Notes under the pieces: model-generated
Told to the model about the DNA's origin: nothing
The model's database searches: none
What the model saw: the letters and a program-made list of their open reading frames with translations, nothing else
Assembly: GCF_023856365.1 (NCBI RefSeq)
Contig: NC_064539.1
Coordinates: 28,795,493-28,859,492 of the forward strand
Length of the DNA: 64,000 bases
Direction of reading: 5' to 3'
DNA from: Brienomyrus brachyistius
Lineage: Eukaryota > Chordata > Actinopteri > Osteoglossiformes > Mormyridae
Shown here: in pieces, positions 44,421-56,494 of the stretch
Position numbering within the stretch: the first letter of the stretch is position 1
Layout: each line of letters opens with the position of its first letter
Translations under genes and position numbers: made by a program

Positions 44421-46604
44421 ATTTAGAGATAGACTTGGGCAGTAGATATTTAATTTCTATAAAATTCTTGAATTTTCTATAAAATATACATACCATACAC
44501 TTTTCCACTTTAAAACATCACGGCCTGTCTGGAGTTTATCATACTTATCCCAGAACCATAAATATATTTATTCTTTGAACTACCTTATTTACCCATAATC
44601 AATATAATATAAAATATTTACAATACTCTAGTATGAAGCAGTATATGTAGAGTAAATAACTGTGACTGTTTACCTAGATTATATGTTTTGTGGCTAAAAA
44701 TATAAGGTGCAAACTTTGGGTCAAATCCGTCACGTTTTCCAGAAAAGTGCTGAAATCCCCAAGCATCCAGCAGTACTTCTGGGACTCGTACACGATGGTA
44801 TCCCTCCCTCTCAGAGCTGGGGCAGTCAAGCATGTTTCAGAATTGGCTCCCTGACACAATCGGCTCCTGACTTAATGTGGACGGAGCCCTAGCTGGGAGG
44901 GCCATTGATCCCTGTAACAGCGCGATTGTGCCCTCCAAGAGTGGGTGGATGAGGGGTGGAGCGAGTGGGCCAGCCCCAGGCTTTGACTGAGGCCTAGCAG
45001 GTGTAAACATACAGCACTTTTCTCCCCATGAGTGAGCAACAGGCCCTATGAAGGGGTAAACAATAGTGTAAAAGATCTTGAAATAAATTTCTTTGTCCAT
45101 GTAATTAGCTATGCTGGTTTTTTTTTCCAGACAGAAAAATTAACAATTTTACAAAAGATACATGATACAACAGCTACATGATTCTTGTAAGGTGAACAAA
45201 TTAAATAATATTTATTAAATATTTATATTTACACTATTTAGGCAATATGCTAAAGTACAAAAGAATTCTTCTTCAGGATCCTGGCAATTATAATTCTTTA
45301 AAGACATTTGGTATTTTTCATCAATGAAACCATTTTTTTTTTGTTATACCTTATTAGTGTAAGCTTACTGCTGACTAATAAGCCACTTAAAGTAGCCAGC
45401 TGACGTGAAAACTGCATTTGTATCGTGACTTTGTTCGGTGTCCTTTTGCAAAAACTTTCATTGCTTTGAATGGGAAAATAAAGAAAACAATATTGACGAG
45501 TTAGCACTTTGCCCGGTGTTGAAGACATCGGTACCAGTAAGATTACTAATCCTTTTCTGTAGAAAAAGACTCTCGGCCTTAATAAACATCCAGGAGTATC
45601 AACAAATTGTAGGCGACATTATTATAATTTACATGTGGCTCGTGCCGACCCAGTGAATCACACGACGAATGACATGGTACAGCACAGTGCTGTCACCTTT
45701 GGGGTCATTCTCAGCCCCCGACCTACAGCAGGTAGGGTTTCCACTGAGGGAGACACGATCTCCACGAAAGATATCTGAAAGCTATCGAATTACACGTCCC
45801 AGGAACTGCCCAGGCCATCTAAAGCCAAGGACTCGCGACCTTCGCCCTCTTCTTCAAACTGAGAACAGATGCAGCTGTGGAGGTGACCTCCGCCCATAAA
45901 TAAGCTGGTGTGGAATTTTTCACCACTTCGTTCACATTATTATTATTTCCCCCCCCCCCCCTCTCTGAATTATATTTGTTTTCAATCCTCGTGACTCGCA
46001 TGAAGCCTTGTTCTTTGAAGACTTTCATTAATTACGTCCACTGCCAAAACTTTGTTATTGTTCCTGGCATTGGAATGAGCTTGTTTATAACTCTGACCCC
46101 TGGTGCTCTGGGTCCTAAAACGGCTCCTCTGTCAGCAACGGTTTCTGCTGAGGTTACCGTAGTGCTGTTTTCTCTTCGGGTATTTATGCTCTGAGGCTCT
46201 TTAAAGCAGGCCAGCAGCCCACCCCTGTTAAAAAAAAAGAAGAAATTATATGTTTTAAAGGAGAAAAAAACCAGGGAAGATGGGAAAGTTATGTCATCGG
46301 AGGAAAAAAATTCACAGTTGTTACGCGCACTTATGAACCAGTAATTTGTGTTCAAAAATAGAATGTGCCACAGTAATTTAAATTCACGTACTTACATTGA
46401 ATTTACAAAGTTTCTCAGTCACAATGTATCAGTATTGTTATTATTACTGTTTTATGTAAACCAAAAGAATCTGTTATATTTTCACTAGCCAGGCCGAGAT
46501 AACTCGAGATATTGTCACTCAGTAATTATTCACACCAGTAGTTAAGATGGTTATGTCCAAACAACATAATTTCGGGGACTAAGTTCACGGGATTTAGCTG
46601 TTGC
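44421..46604. other. Unique, mostly AT-rich sequence, no gene recognised
   Basis: Frames of 87-107 codons (44837-45100, 45910-46194, 46032-46355) lack domains. A C-run is present near 45950-45960. Confidence 0.5.
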
Positions 46605-46882
46605 ATTGTGTTGTGTTGTGTTTGTTGTGTTGTGTTGTGTTTGTTGTGTTGTGTTTGTTGTGTTGTGTTGTGTTTGTTGTGTTGTGTTTGTTGTGTTGTG
46701 TTTGTTGTATTGTGTTGTGTTTGTTGTGTTGTGTTTGTTGTGTTGTGTTGTGTTGTGTTTGTTCTGTTTGTGTTGTGTTTGTGTTGTGTTGTGTTTGTTG
46801 TGTTGTGTTTGTTGTGTTGTGTTGTGTTGTGTTGTGTTTGTTGTGTTGTGTTGTGTTTGTTGTGTTGTGTTGTGTTGTGTTG
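46605..46882 (+). repeat. (TTGTG)n / TTTGTTGTG satellite
   Basis: About 280 bp built from TTGTG pentamers interspersed with TTTG, giving composite units such as TTGTGTTGTGTTTG. Cysteine-valine-leucine frames in all three + phases and asparagine-threonine frames on the minus strand come from the repeat. Confidence 0.97.
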
Positions 46883-47310
46883 GTTTCGGCCTCTGGATCT
46901 GATTCCTAGTCTGCCTTGATATCCTGGATTCCATTTGCCGCTTGTCTGACTCTCCTTCGAGCTACAATCCTGTCATTGGTGTTTTCCTGTTCTGCACGTT
47001 GCATCAGTCCCACCCCACAGTCTCGCATTTGTACCAAGCTGTTAGCGGGCCCAGTACCATCAGTACTATTTGAAAACCAAACTGTGAAAACAAAAATTCC
47101 GATAGGCAAAAGGGTGGAGGTCTAATTTACCCAAAATCTGCATAAATTTCATTGGAAAAAAATACTAATGCACATTTTGGCTTCTGTTTGTGTGTGAACA
47201 CCTTTGATAAGTGAGACCTGTGGAACTCTGTGTTTCTGCAGTTCATGGTGTGTCTGTTTCATTGAGCTAGTGTTTGTTGTTCTTTGTTTGTAAAGTTCAA
47301 ATTATTTCTT

Positions 47311-47312
<2 letters not shown>
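46883..47312. other. Unique sequence, nothing recognised
   Basis: No gene or repeat family seen. Confidence 0.5.

Positions 47313-47371
<59 letters not shown>
47313..47371. repeat. (TA)n microsatellite
   Basis: Perfect (TA)n of about 59 bp, followed by a SINE tail scrap at about 47380-47430 (TCACCCTGTGACC, AGATAGATGGATTGATGG). Confidence 0.97.
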
Positions 47372-47374
<3 letters not shown>

Positions 47375-47431
47375 AATTCTGCCTCACCCTGTGACCTATG
47401 TGGGTAGAAGATAGATGGATTGATGGATTCT

Positions 47432-48240
47432 GTCCAATGCCTGAAATGTCAAAGTTCTTTCAGTAAAGCGTGAACTTAATTCAAAGACCCCCAGTAATGG
47501 AAGAGTGAAAACACGTGTTATTTTTTAATACTCGGAGTATTTATGATTGCACGAATGACCCAGTTTGTATCTTTTCTTTAGCAGAGCTCTCTGGACCTCA
47601 AGTCTCTGCCTTCAGGCTGTTTTGTAAAAGGCGACATGTCAATCCAAGCTGCTGGGTTTAGAATGTTACTGCCACATCTTAAACAGCCTAGTAGCTATGA
47701 CGTGTATCAGGACCACAGCTACAGGAGGCGTTGGTGTTAAAGTTGACACACTCACTCATGTAAGACTGTCACCTGTTCGTGATCTTTTCCAGTCTCAGAA
47801 TTTTCACTACCAGATTGCTATGAAGGTTGTTGTAGGGTTGAGGTAGGTAGCTCCTCTGTTGTCCATACTTCCTTTTTCTCTTCAGGTGTTTCTTCATGAT
47901 GTCCATCTGCAGACAGCCCCCCCCCCCCAACACACACACACACACACACACACACTTTGGTTTCCATTGCATCTTTGCATATAAAAGCTATATTGAATGT
48001 GCTGTAATCAGGAAGAAATGCTTGGACAAAAGCCTTAAACTTTCCAAGCTGTACTTCCCACCTTTGCATGTTTTATTTGTGAGTTTTTTGGGCCTTTCTT
48101 GTAAAATGAAATTGCGTCCCATAGCAGTTAAAACATCTACCCTTAGGTTACCTGTTCCAGTCCAAAGTCTGTGCAGTATTTTCATTAAAGGTGTTTAATC
48201 TTAAATGTTCCTACTTAAAGTTATAAAATTAGGTCACTCC
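47432..48240. other. Unique sequence with C12-(CA)n tract
   Basis: C12 at 47917-47928 followed by (CA)n at 47930-47955. An acceptor-like TTTTCTTTAGCAG ends at 47583 and is followed by about 50 open codons, but no donor or domain is seen. Confidence 0.45.
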
Positions 48241-48270
48241 ATGACTCTGTCCTCAATAAATAGCTGGAAC

Positions 48271-48324
48271 ATGGATGGAGGGATGGATGGATGGATGGAT
48301 GGATGGATGGATGGATGGATGGAT
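48271..48324 (+). repeat. (GGAT)n array at a SINE tail
   Basis: About 11-12 GGAT units after ATAGCTGGAACATGGATGG. The array is the expanded 3' tail of an otherwise lost + strand SINE. Confidence 0.85.
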
Positions 48325-48499
48325 TAGGGTTAGTATATGAAGACGTGTCAGATATGTACGTTATTTGGTTAGATGGGATTAAATCCATCTCCTACATACA
48401 AAGACTTTGCCTTTTTGTATGTGTTGGGGGGGGGGGGGAAGCAGAACCTAATTCTGTTTATTCAAACTCGGGCAGTTTGGGGGGGGGTGTTCCAACCTC
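48325..48499. other. Short unique stretch with G-runs
   Basis: G-runs at about 48425-48438 and 48480-48487. Confidence 0.5.
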
Positions 48500-48655
48500 C
48501 AGGTGTGGCGGGCAGCAAACACCTGGCCTGTTAAAGGACAGTGACTGCTAACAGGATGTTTTCCAGTCTAATCCACAGAGGCGCCGGTCTGTAGTATCCT
48601 TGATCAAGGCAGTTAACCTGAATTACTCCAGTGAAATATATGACTGTACAAAGGG
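48500..48655 (+). mobile_element. Diverged tRNA-SINE body
   Basis: GAGGCGCCGGTCTGTAGTAT, TTGATCAAGGCAGTTAACC and GAATTACTCCAGTGAAATAT match the middle of the SINE seen at 18835 only loosely. Old copy. Confidence 0.45.
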
Positions 48656-49200
48656 GGCAATTTCAGGTTGGTCTGAATAAAAGCAAAAATATCTCTAGGC
48701 ATGAGAAGAGGCTGCTTCTGCACATTGGCTCCTGTTGATGCTCTCCTGCTTCCTGTGCCGCTCTAAACTGAAGGGACAGCTGTAGGTCCCACTTGTACAG
48801 GGAGGTGGGGAGTGCAGGGACCTGACTTCCTGTTTGGGTTTATTTCTCACTAAGGCTCCTTTCTCATGCTTATGAGAGTCAGAAAAGCCGCATGTCTTAG
48901 CAGATTAGCATGTAGGGAGTTTATGTACGTGCTAATGACACAGTTTCGTCTTTCGTGTTGTTTAGGCTCTTTTCACCGTTAAATGCATGTCAAAAATGCA
49001 TGCTGGCAAATGTTTATTTAACTTATCAGCAAAGAGCAAAACATTACCATCTCTGTCCTGTCTCACTCTTGTTCAGCCTCTTCCACAAAGCTGCATGTCT
49101 CAGCTGCCTGAAGTATTCATGTCAGAATAAACGTGGAACGCCGTCCTTGGGAAAGGGGTCGGCCTCTCTGACTGTGGAGGCAGAACGTGACTCAGGGATG
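48656..49200. other. Unique sequence, nothing recognised
   Basis: No gene or repeat family seen. Confidence 0.5.
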
Positions 49201-49203
49201 TAA

Positions 49204-49832
49204 GGCTACATTCACACTGCCAGCCACATCATTCAACTCCGATTTTTTTGCTCAGATCGGATTTGTCTATCTTCATGTGAACTTGAACTTGGTTCACATT
49301 CATAACTACAAGTGACCTGTAGCTGACTGCAATGCGAACGCATCGGTCCTCCGAAACGTCACGCATGCGCACATTGATACGTTTTTACACGGGTAAACTG
49401 CATCACCAACAACGAAAAACGTCATATCTGTGGGACGACTCATGGCATTGAAAATGGAGGCGTTAGTAGCTCACGCATGTATCGCACTTTGCTCTGGAGG
49501 ACGACAAACAGTGAATCAGCTGTACATGAGCAGGTCGAAAAGGATAAAAAAGATGGCTAGCTTTTTCTGTTTTCGCAGTTATTGCTGGAACTGCTGCATA
49601 AAGAAATATGTGGGATGAGCCTGCCGGCGCAGGCTGATGATGTCAGCGCAGGCGTATAAGCAAAAAGCCACATGAATTCCGATCTGAGTGTTCACGTTCA
49701 GGTCGCATGGCCGCGAATCGGATACGTTTCCGATTTAGTGACACAAATCTGATTTGAAAAGATCAGATCTGTGTTGCATTAAGGCAAAAAATCCGATTTG
49801 AGTCACTTCAGCATGGCAGTGTGAACATAGCC
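49204..49832. mobile_element. Non-autonomous PIF/Harbinger-like element with TAA duplications
   Basis: The left end GGCTACATTCACACTGCCA and the right end TGGCAGTGTGAACATAGCC are inverted copies with one mismatch. Both ends are flanked by TAA (49201-49203 and 49833-49835), the 3-bp target duplication of PIF/Harbinger elements. Inside, CGGATTTG/AAATCCGATTT-type motifs recur in both directions near the ends (subterminal repeats). The 62-codon frame at 49430-49618 has no catalytic motif, so the 629-bp element depended on transposase from elsewhere. Confidence 0.85.
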
Positions 49833-50025
49833 TAAGGAAGGGACTGGAGGCTTGATATTCAGGTGCAAGTGGCGGGTTTAGCCATGGTTGGGGGAGGGGG
49901 GGGTGGTGAACTGGATAAGGAAACAACCATGGGGTTCCGGAAAGGGAAAACTCATTCTTACATTATGGGGAATATGGACCAGGTGAGGCAATCCAGACAG
50001 GCGACTCTGAGTCTGGAGGCCAGCA

Positions 50026-50119
50026 GTGACATCAGCGGTGACATCAGCAGTGACATCAGCGGTGACATCAGCAGTGACATCAGCGGTGACATCAGCAGTG
50101 ACATCAGCGGTGACATCAT
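50026..50119 (+). repeat. 12-bp minisatellite, about 8 units
   Basis: GACATCAGCGGT and GACATCAGCAGT alternate strictly, so the true unit is 24 bp. Frames are open through it in several phases. Confidence 0.95.
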
Positions 50120-50954
50120 CACGTGAGAGAGCTTCACGGCTCTATCAGGGCCTAATATTAAATGCGGTCAGTCAATTCGAAACTCCTCACATGCTTCTTT
50201 TTCTTCTCACTGGCATTGAATTGGGGGACGTCCAGTCTGTAACACAGGTCATTCCTCCACAGCCCTTCCTTAAATGTAGCTTTTAAGTCCCAGAATCACC
50301 TGTTAGTTTGGGATGCCTTAAATAAATGCTGTGGTTAATTGTGATGGTAATAGTGTTCTGCTAATATTCCCTTTAAATTACAATTCTGTATTTATTTGCC
50401 CTAGTACAGGCGTACAGTTACAAGGCACAGTGCCCCTGCTTTGAGGTGAAATCAATGAGATTGGCCTGGGGGTGTGGGGGTGGGGGTGGGGGCGATGGGG
50501 TAATTGTAGTATTTCGGCTTTTCACAGCACTGACTCAGTGGAAAGCGCTGTGCAGTACGAATGAAGTACAGAAGATGGTGAGCCATGTACATTACGAGAC
50601 AGAGGACATGAACATCTGTGTCCAGGTGACATTTCCTTTAGCACAGGAGCCCCCAACCCCTGCCCCCCCCCCCCCCCCCGACCCTGCAGTAGCAGTTATG
50701 AATCACTTGCATTTCCTGTCAGCTGGATATAAATATTGCCGCACAATGAAACCAGCATCATGCATAAGTTCCCTGGGTGAAACCTACTGTGGTCATGTGA
50801 TTGCATGTAAACCTTAATATCATCATATCATATCATCGTCTTTGGTTTAGAAGGCATTGCAACACCCCATCGAAATAGTATCTGGCATCAGCAGAACTTC
50901 AAAGTCTCCAAAAATGCTCAAAAATGAGGCTGCCATTGTAGCTCCTCCAGCTGC
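50120..50954. other. Unique sequence, nothing recognised
   Basis: GT/G-rich tract near 50469-50493 and C-run near 50665-50679. The 123-codon frame at 50446-50817 spans these low-complexity parts and is not credible. Confidence 0.5.
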
Positions 50955-51945
50955 CTCTGCTGTGTGAGCAGAGTTTGCATGTCCTACCTGCATCACGTGG
51001 GCTTCCTGCAGTCCAGAAACATCCAGCCATGCTAATTCGTATGTCAAACTTGCCCATAGTGTGGTGTCCCATCCAGGGTGTCCCCCTGCCATGCATCCTG
51101 TGATGGACTGGCATCCCGTCCAGGGTGTCCCCCTGTCTTATGTCCTGTGATGGACTGGCATCCCGTCCAGGGCAACCCCCTGCCATGCATCCTGTGATGG
51201 ACTGGCATCCCATCCAGGGTGTCCCCCTGCCATGCATACTGTGATGGACTGGCATCCCGTCCAGGGTGTCCCCCTGTCTTATGTCCTGTGATGGACTGGC
51301 ATCCCGTCCAGGGTGTCCCCCTGCCATGCATCCTGTGATGGACTGGCATCCCATCCAGGGTGTCCCCCTGCCATGCATACTGTGATGGACTGGTATCCCG
51401 TCCAGGGTGTCCCCCTGTCTTATGTCCTGTGATGGACTGGCATCCCGTCCAGGGCAACCCCCTGCCATGCATACTGTGATGGACTGGTATCCCGTCCAGG
51501 GTGTCCCCCTGTCTTATGTCCTGTGATGGACTGGCATCCCGTCCGGGGTGTCCCCCTGTCTTATGTCCTGTGATGGACTGGCATCCTGTCCAGGGCGACC
51601 CCCTGCCATGCGTACTGTGATGGACTGGCATCCCGTCCAGGGTGTCCCCCTGTCTTATGTCCTGTGATGGACTCGCATCCCGTCCAGGGTGTCCCCCTGT
51701 CTTATGTCCTGTGATGGACTGGCATCCTGTCCAGGGCGACCCCCTGCCATGCGTACTGTGATGGACTGGCATCCCGTCCAGGGTGTCCCCCTGTCTTATG
51801 TCCTGTGATGGACTGGCATCCCGTCCAGGGTGTCCCCCTGTCTTATGTCCTGTGATGGACTGGCATCCCGTCCAGGGTGTCCCCCTGCCGTGTGCTTTAT
51901 ACTGACTGTCTTAGGATCCTGAAGCCTTGGCCAGGATAAGCGATT
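50955..51945 (+). mobile_element. (ATGG)n-family SINE with internal 47-bp minisatellite
   Basis: The left part AGAGTTTGCATGTCCTACC is SINE body. 51059-51895 is a run of about 17-18 copies of a 47-bp unit (GATGGACTGGCATCCCGTCC, AGGGTGTCCCCCTG, then TCTTATGTCCTGT or CCATGCATCCTGT). The right end TCAGGATCC-like part and CCAGGATAAGCGATTGGAAA is the normal SINE 3' end. The unit equals one stretch of the SINE body, so the array grew inside the element. Minus frames of 189 and 242 codons are artefacts. Confidence 0.9.
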
Positions 51946-54195
51946 GGAAAATCAAAGTTAATTAATAGTTTCTCTGATATTCAATGTAACCCAGCATCTT
52001 ACACTTTATGTACCACTATGGCGCTTGATCATCTGTCAATAATGCAATCAATAAATCTATCGATTGATTGACAAAAGCCCATCAAGATTGAATCTGAAGT
52101 CTGATACCTCCAGCAGTTACCATGTGAGTTCTTTGTGTTCATTAAATGGGGATTTCGGGACTTCAGTTAAACTAGTTAAGCCTCTTGCTAGGCAATCACA
52201 CAGGCTTGGGTTTCTTCCATGGTTGGTCGCGGATGATTGTTCTTCCCCTTCTTTGTATGCCAGGACCAAGCAGTACATCTTTATGTCAGGAGCCACATTA
52301 ACTGCAGGCTTCTGGGGGCGAAATGTAGAAGATGAGGAGCGGTACTGACTTACAGGCAGCATGTTGGTGTCCATTTCCGTTTTTACCTTATGTATTAATT
52401 CACCCACTCATTTGCTTCAGAGCAATAACTTTTTCTGAAAATGCTACAGCATCACAAACCGAGAAGCAAAAGCGAAACATCTGTTTGGAAGAAGCGTGCC
52501 GGTTGAACGTCCGATGTTTTCACACACAGCGTGGAGTTTGTTTTGTCCGGGATTCTGTGCTCAGCTGAATATTCTGCAGTAATTAGTAGTGACACTAAAC
52601 ATGCCTCAGCTCTTACTGCACATCATCAATTTATTGTTACAAACAAGGCAGTTTACTGTTTCTGCTGTGGTGCCGATTGCTAAGCCTGGTTTTTCCTAAC
52701 CTCGGCACAAGCCGTGTCAGATACTCTCTGGGTGAATTCCCTTTCCTATTTTTGCCTCCTTGTCCCCCGGAGGAGCTACGTGTGATATTAGGCTCGGCCT
52801 GATTCTTGTGCTCTGAGGAGGCATTCCAGCCAGGATTAATATCTTCTGACTCTTTGACGTGAGAACCATGTACCATAAAAAGAGGTCAAAGATAAAGAAG
52901 GACAGAAAAAAGGATCAAGAGGGAAAAAAAAGGGTTGCGAGAACTTTAGTCCTAGTTCAACTTCTAACGCAGGTTCTGATTTAGCAAAGTGGAGGTCGGA
53001 GGAGTGAGGTGCGCATGTAGGCCAAGCTGGTGGACGTGGAGTGCCACGTTGTATCTGAATCTCGTTTTCCAAGAACGACGCATGTCATTGGTGAACAATC
53101 ATAATGAATCAAAATTGGCAAGTAGGTCAATTCAAAGTTTGAAAATCCCAAAGGAGATTCTTTAACGATGACATGTGCAAGCACGCTATTGGTGAATAGA
53201 GCACAGAAAACATAGTGGTGGAAGGGTATTAAGAACATGGGAATGATAAAAAAACGGTTCCAGTCTGATCTTGGGTTTGCCTTTAAGAGGACAGTTTGGG
53301 CTGGAAAAAAATATCTGAATATAACGAGAATGTGTCCCAGATTGTTACTTGTTACAATCCTCTAGGAGCTGCTGTCAAAACTCTGTTGGACAAATTTTCT
53401 ACCATAGAAGGTCATTTATTCAGCCCCACTGTAAACACACAAAAAACGTCTCAGAGAATTATATTAATTCAGTCTTAGTCCAAAACCTTTTTGGCCTGAC
53501 ATAGGAACCTCACAGGCTCAAACCCCTGGGGTACCCTCTGTCTTAGCGTTTCGTGTTCCATCTTGGAATGATGTTGGCTCTCAGTTGCAAGACAACTGAA
53601 GCTGGCTGATTTTCCACTGACTTGCTATAATGCAATAGAGATAAAAGAAAGATGCTGGTCTGTCGGCCTTTTCCTTCAGTCAGGTTTTCTTCTGGAGTTT
53701 AAAAAAAAAATGCTAGACAGTAACACACATACTTAACATCTCGGTATCACAGGCGTGATGCAGGACGTACATCACGGCCTCTTCAATGTGTGATAGAGCT
53801 CTGTTGCAGTCAGGAACATCCCACATGAAGATTCCTTTGATATATGGCTGTAAGATATACACCTTTCCCGGAAAAGGTCAGCAGGATATGCTTGAAGTTA
53901 TTGTCAGCTCATTGCTAGATGTTGGAATTTGTCATGTTTAACATCCTGAATGTGGGATTTTTCTTATATCACAGGCTGGGGCACAGGCTCCGGATGATGG
54001 GAAATCCATCAGTGCAAGCAGAGAGTTTTGTAAGAGGACACAAATTACATGAATTACCCTTAGGAATAGCCACTGTTCGGGGGTGGTGGGGCAGTGAGGT
54101 GTGTAGGATGTTAGATCCACACCTCAGAGGTGTTCCATCGTGCGCGCATATGTGTGTGTGTGCGAGTATGTGTGTGTGTGTGTGCGTGTGTGTGT
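51946..54195. other. Unique sequence, no gene recognised
   Basis: Several overlapping frames of 80-96 codons without domains. CGTGATG and CATCACG form a short hairpin near 53755-53777. An impure (TG)n tract lies at 54148-54196. Confidence 0.5.
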
Positions 54196-54245
54196 GGTCC
54201 AGGTATAATTACATTGTGGGGACCAAATGTCCATTTTTTCCAGTT
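54196..54245 (+). repeat. Second copy of the GTGGGGACC repeat
   Basis: ATTACATTGTGGGGACCAAA then TGTCC directly follows a (TG)n tract, as in the 23395-23882 copy. Homology fades soon after 54245. Confidence 0.65.
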
Positions 54246-54859
54246 TTATCGGTGTTTCACAGCTAATCCCCTATAGGTACCTGTACGTCCTGCTTCACAG
54301 ATATGAATATTTACTGAAATTTTTAGGGTTATATATTGTGCTGGTTGCATACAACCTGTTCTTGCCCTTTACATGCCCTTTAAAATACCATTACAGATCG
54401 AAATATTGTATTTCAGAAAAGTGTGACAAGTTATTCCTGAGTCTCCAGGCACCATCTGAATGTTCTTTTGGTCATTTTTTACAACAATTATAACTGGTTT
54501 TTCATTTAATTCATAATAAGATCTATTTTAATGGTCTATCTAGCTTTTGAGTGGATTTGGAATCATTTATAAGTAACGTTTGGCATTCATACTGTTTGAT
54601 AATACATAAATAAGAGCAGGGGGTGTTAATTAAAATTTTCGCTTAACAATTGCTTACACACTAGAGGTGGAACCCATGACAAAATCACTAAGACCCCAAA
54701 GTCATGTAGCACCTACCAATAACTGAGTCAGCAAAAGCACAAAGACATTTTAGATTAATTGAACACTAACGAACCAGAATTTGGCCCCAACAAAGAGGCC
54801 ATGGCTATGCACACCTGCCTAGTGAATATTCTACAAACATGGACATTGCAGCACACGCT
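54246..54859. other. AT-rich sequence upstream of the transposase relic
   Basis: No terminal inverted repeat could be recognised. The start of the transposon probably lies somewhere in 54600-54850. Confidence 0.4.
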
Positions 54860-55752
54860 GGAGAAAGTGGGAGAGGAGGAGGACAGAGAGGATAACGAGG
54901 CCGAAATGACAAAGACATTTCATTTCTGATGAAATCAGTGATTCTGTTGGGAACCATGTCACCAACCATGAGGGAAGCTGGAGAGAGAGTGAAGCTCAAC
55001 CTAAACCGCATCACAGTGTCACATATCCTAACTAATCAGGTCATGTCATATTCTACTGGCCTGCTAGACATCCTGCTGGCCATAACCCAGAATGGTGTCC
55101 ACCACCATTGGCAGGCACCTTTGCTCCCTACAACATTGCCAGTATCTTCATGATACAACACAAGTCAAGTCAAGTCAAATCAAGTCTTTATTGTCATCTC
55201 ATCCAAGTACAGAGTACAGGGCGAGACAGAGTTGCATGTCTTCATAACCAGTGTACAACATATGGTGCAAATACAGCATATAGAGCAAAAATAGACTGGA
55301 CAGTGCAGTAAAATGACATGACAACAGCGGGACACAGAACAGGAGGTCAGTCATACTGGACCAGTAGTCACATTATCAGTAGCAGCAGTTTGGAATTGGG
55401 GATGTGCAATAGAGGCAGATACTCTATGCAGTGCTTTGGTCCATGACTGATTCATGAACCACCCAGAGGATTTGGTTTTGTACGTAACAGCCTACCCCCC
55501 ACTTTTGCCTCTTATGGAGGAATTCTATTGGGCATGGCGATGGAAGGTATTTGAACACCTCCCCCAAGCATGTGGGCCTCTTGTCCGGGCAATAGAAGGG
55601 CCTCTGGGGGCATCGGTGTGGAAGCAATCCAGGGCGGTAGAGGAGAACCCAGATGATATTTCCCCCTGTTATTTAGCCGGAGAGAACAAGCCTGTGACAC
55701 TGATGAGACACTGTGGCCCCCCCATCCAAACAGGAGGCGGGATGCAACCTAA
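54860..55752 (+). pseudogene. Broken IS630/Tc1-mariner-like (DDE) transposase
   Basis: Two pieces in the same frame. The N-terminal piece (54860-55060) reads a glycine/arginine-rich start (GESGRGGGQRG), then TMREAGERVKLNLNR, the helix-turn-helix style of fish IS630-like transposases. It has an in-frame TAA at 54893. The C-terminal piece (from 55457) reads LYVTAYPPLLPLMEEFYWAW followed by RWKV, which corresponds to the conserved block around the last catalytic acidic residue (the E in MEEF is kept). A frameshift near 55690 then leads to TLWPPHPNRRRDAT and a TAA at 55750-55752. The central part with the two other catalytic acidic residues is gone and is occupied by an unrelated repeat (55160-55435). 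Dead element; the family is recognised from memory. Confidence 0.8.
55160..55435 (-). mobile_element. AAGTC-headed dispersed repeat inserted in the transposase
   Basis: AAGTCAAGTCAAGTCAAATC then AAGTCTTTATTGTCATCTC marks a common fish retroelement end, here reversed. TACAGCATATAGAGCAAAA and GGACAGTGCAGTAAAATGAC continue it. It lies exactly where the transposase core should be, so it inserted into, or replaced, that part. Confidence 0.65.
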
Positions 55753-56494
55753 ATCCCACCCTCCCCCGGTTGCTTTTTTGGTGCCCTTCTTTGTGGCATG
55801 CTTTTTTGTATCTTTTAACCATTTTGTCTTTCATGTATGCAAGACGGTAGTACATATTCTCTACGCGGTTTTTTGTTGAAATTCTTTTGCTTTTGTCTTG
55901 CTATCACCGAAAAGGCTAAAAGCACTGCTAAAGGGAGTTGTGTTTCCCATTGAGCACATCGGTGTGTGGTCAGGGCTTCGAAAGATACATGAGTATGTTC
56001 CATGTGGGAGTAATTTTTGCCACAAAATGTCCATTTTCAGACTGAATTTCTCAGTTTTGATTGCAGTGCTTCGATTTGAAAGGGATGTAAGATGATTTGC
56101 CCTTTGCGTGATGTCAAGTGAAGTTTGTGTGTTGAGTTTCACAAAATGTGTAAACAACTGAAAAAAAGTAATATCCAACTTACAGTGTGAAGTAAAGCTT
56201 CAATAAAAGTCAAGTTCAGGCCCAGTGGTACCTGACCTCACCTGTACTTCAGTGCCATGACATCACCCTCTTCCCTGCTTCTTCCCTCATGTGCTATTCC
56301 CCGCCATGGACCCAAGACATACATGGTGAGTAGCACCAGAAGGAGAGTGCCAGACATGTTAGAAGGTATCAATAATATTGAGGAGATGCCAATAGTCCCA
56401 AAGATCTCCACTCCACTTCAGTTAAGAATGACAGCATAAAATGAATACTGCATAACTTCTGTGTCTCTTGCAGTTTCTATCTCTCTGTCTATCT
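55753..56494. other. Probable 3' flank of the transposon plus unique sequence
   Basis: T-rich sequence after the transposase stop, with AATAAA in CTTCAATAAAAGTC near 56200, could be the element's 3' untranslated part. No right terminal repeat identified. Confidence 0.35.

Noticed and set aside
46551..46934. Cysteine/valine-rich and asparagine/threonine-rich frames
   Set aside because: They are translations of the TTGTG satellite.
47583..47735. Possible exon after TTTTCTTTAGCAG
   Set aside because: About 50 open codons follow, but there is no donor site and no recognisable peptide.
50899..51772. Minus frames of 189 and 242 codons
   Set aside because: They run through the 47-bp minisatellite inside a SINE.
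55454..55879. 141-codon frame as an intact gene
   Set aside because: Only its first part is homologous to the C-terminal part of a transposase; the true end is in another frame after a frameshift, and the last 40 codons are downstream non-coding sequence.
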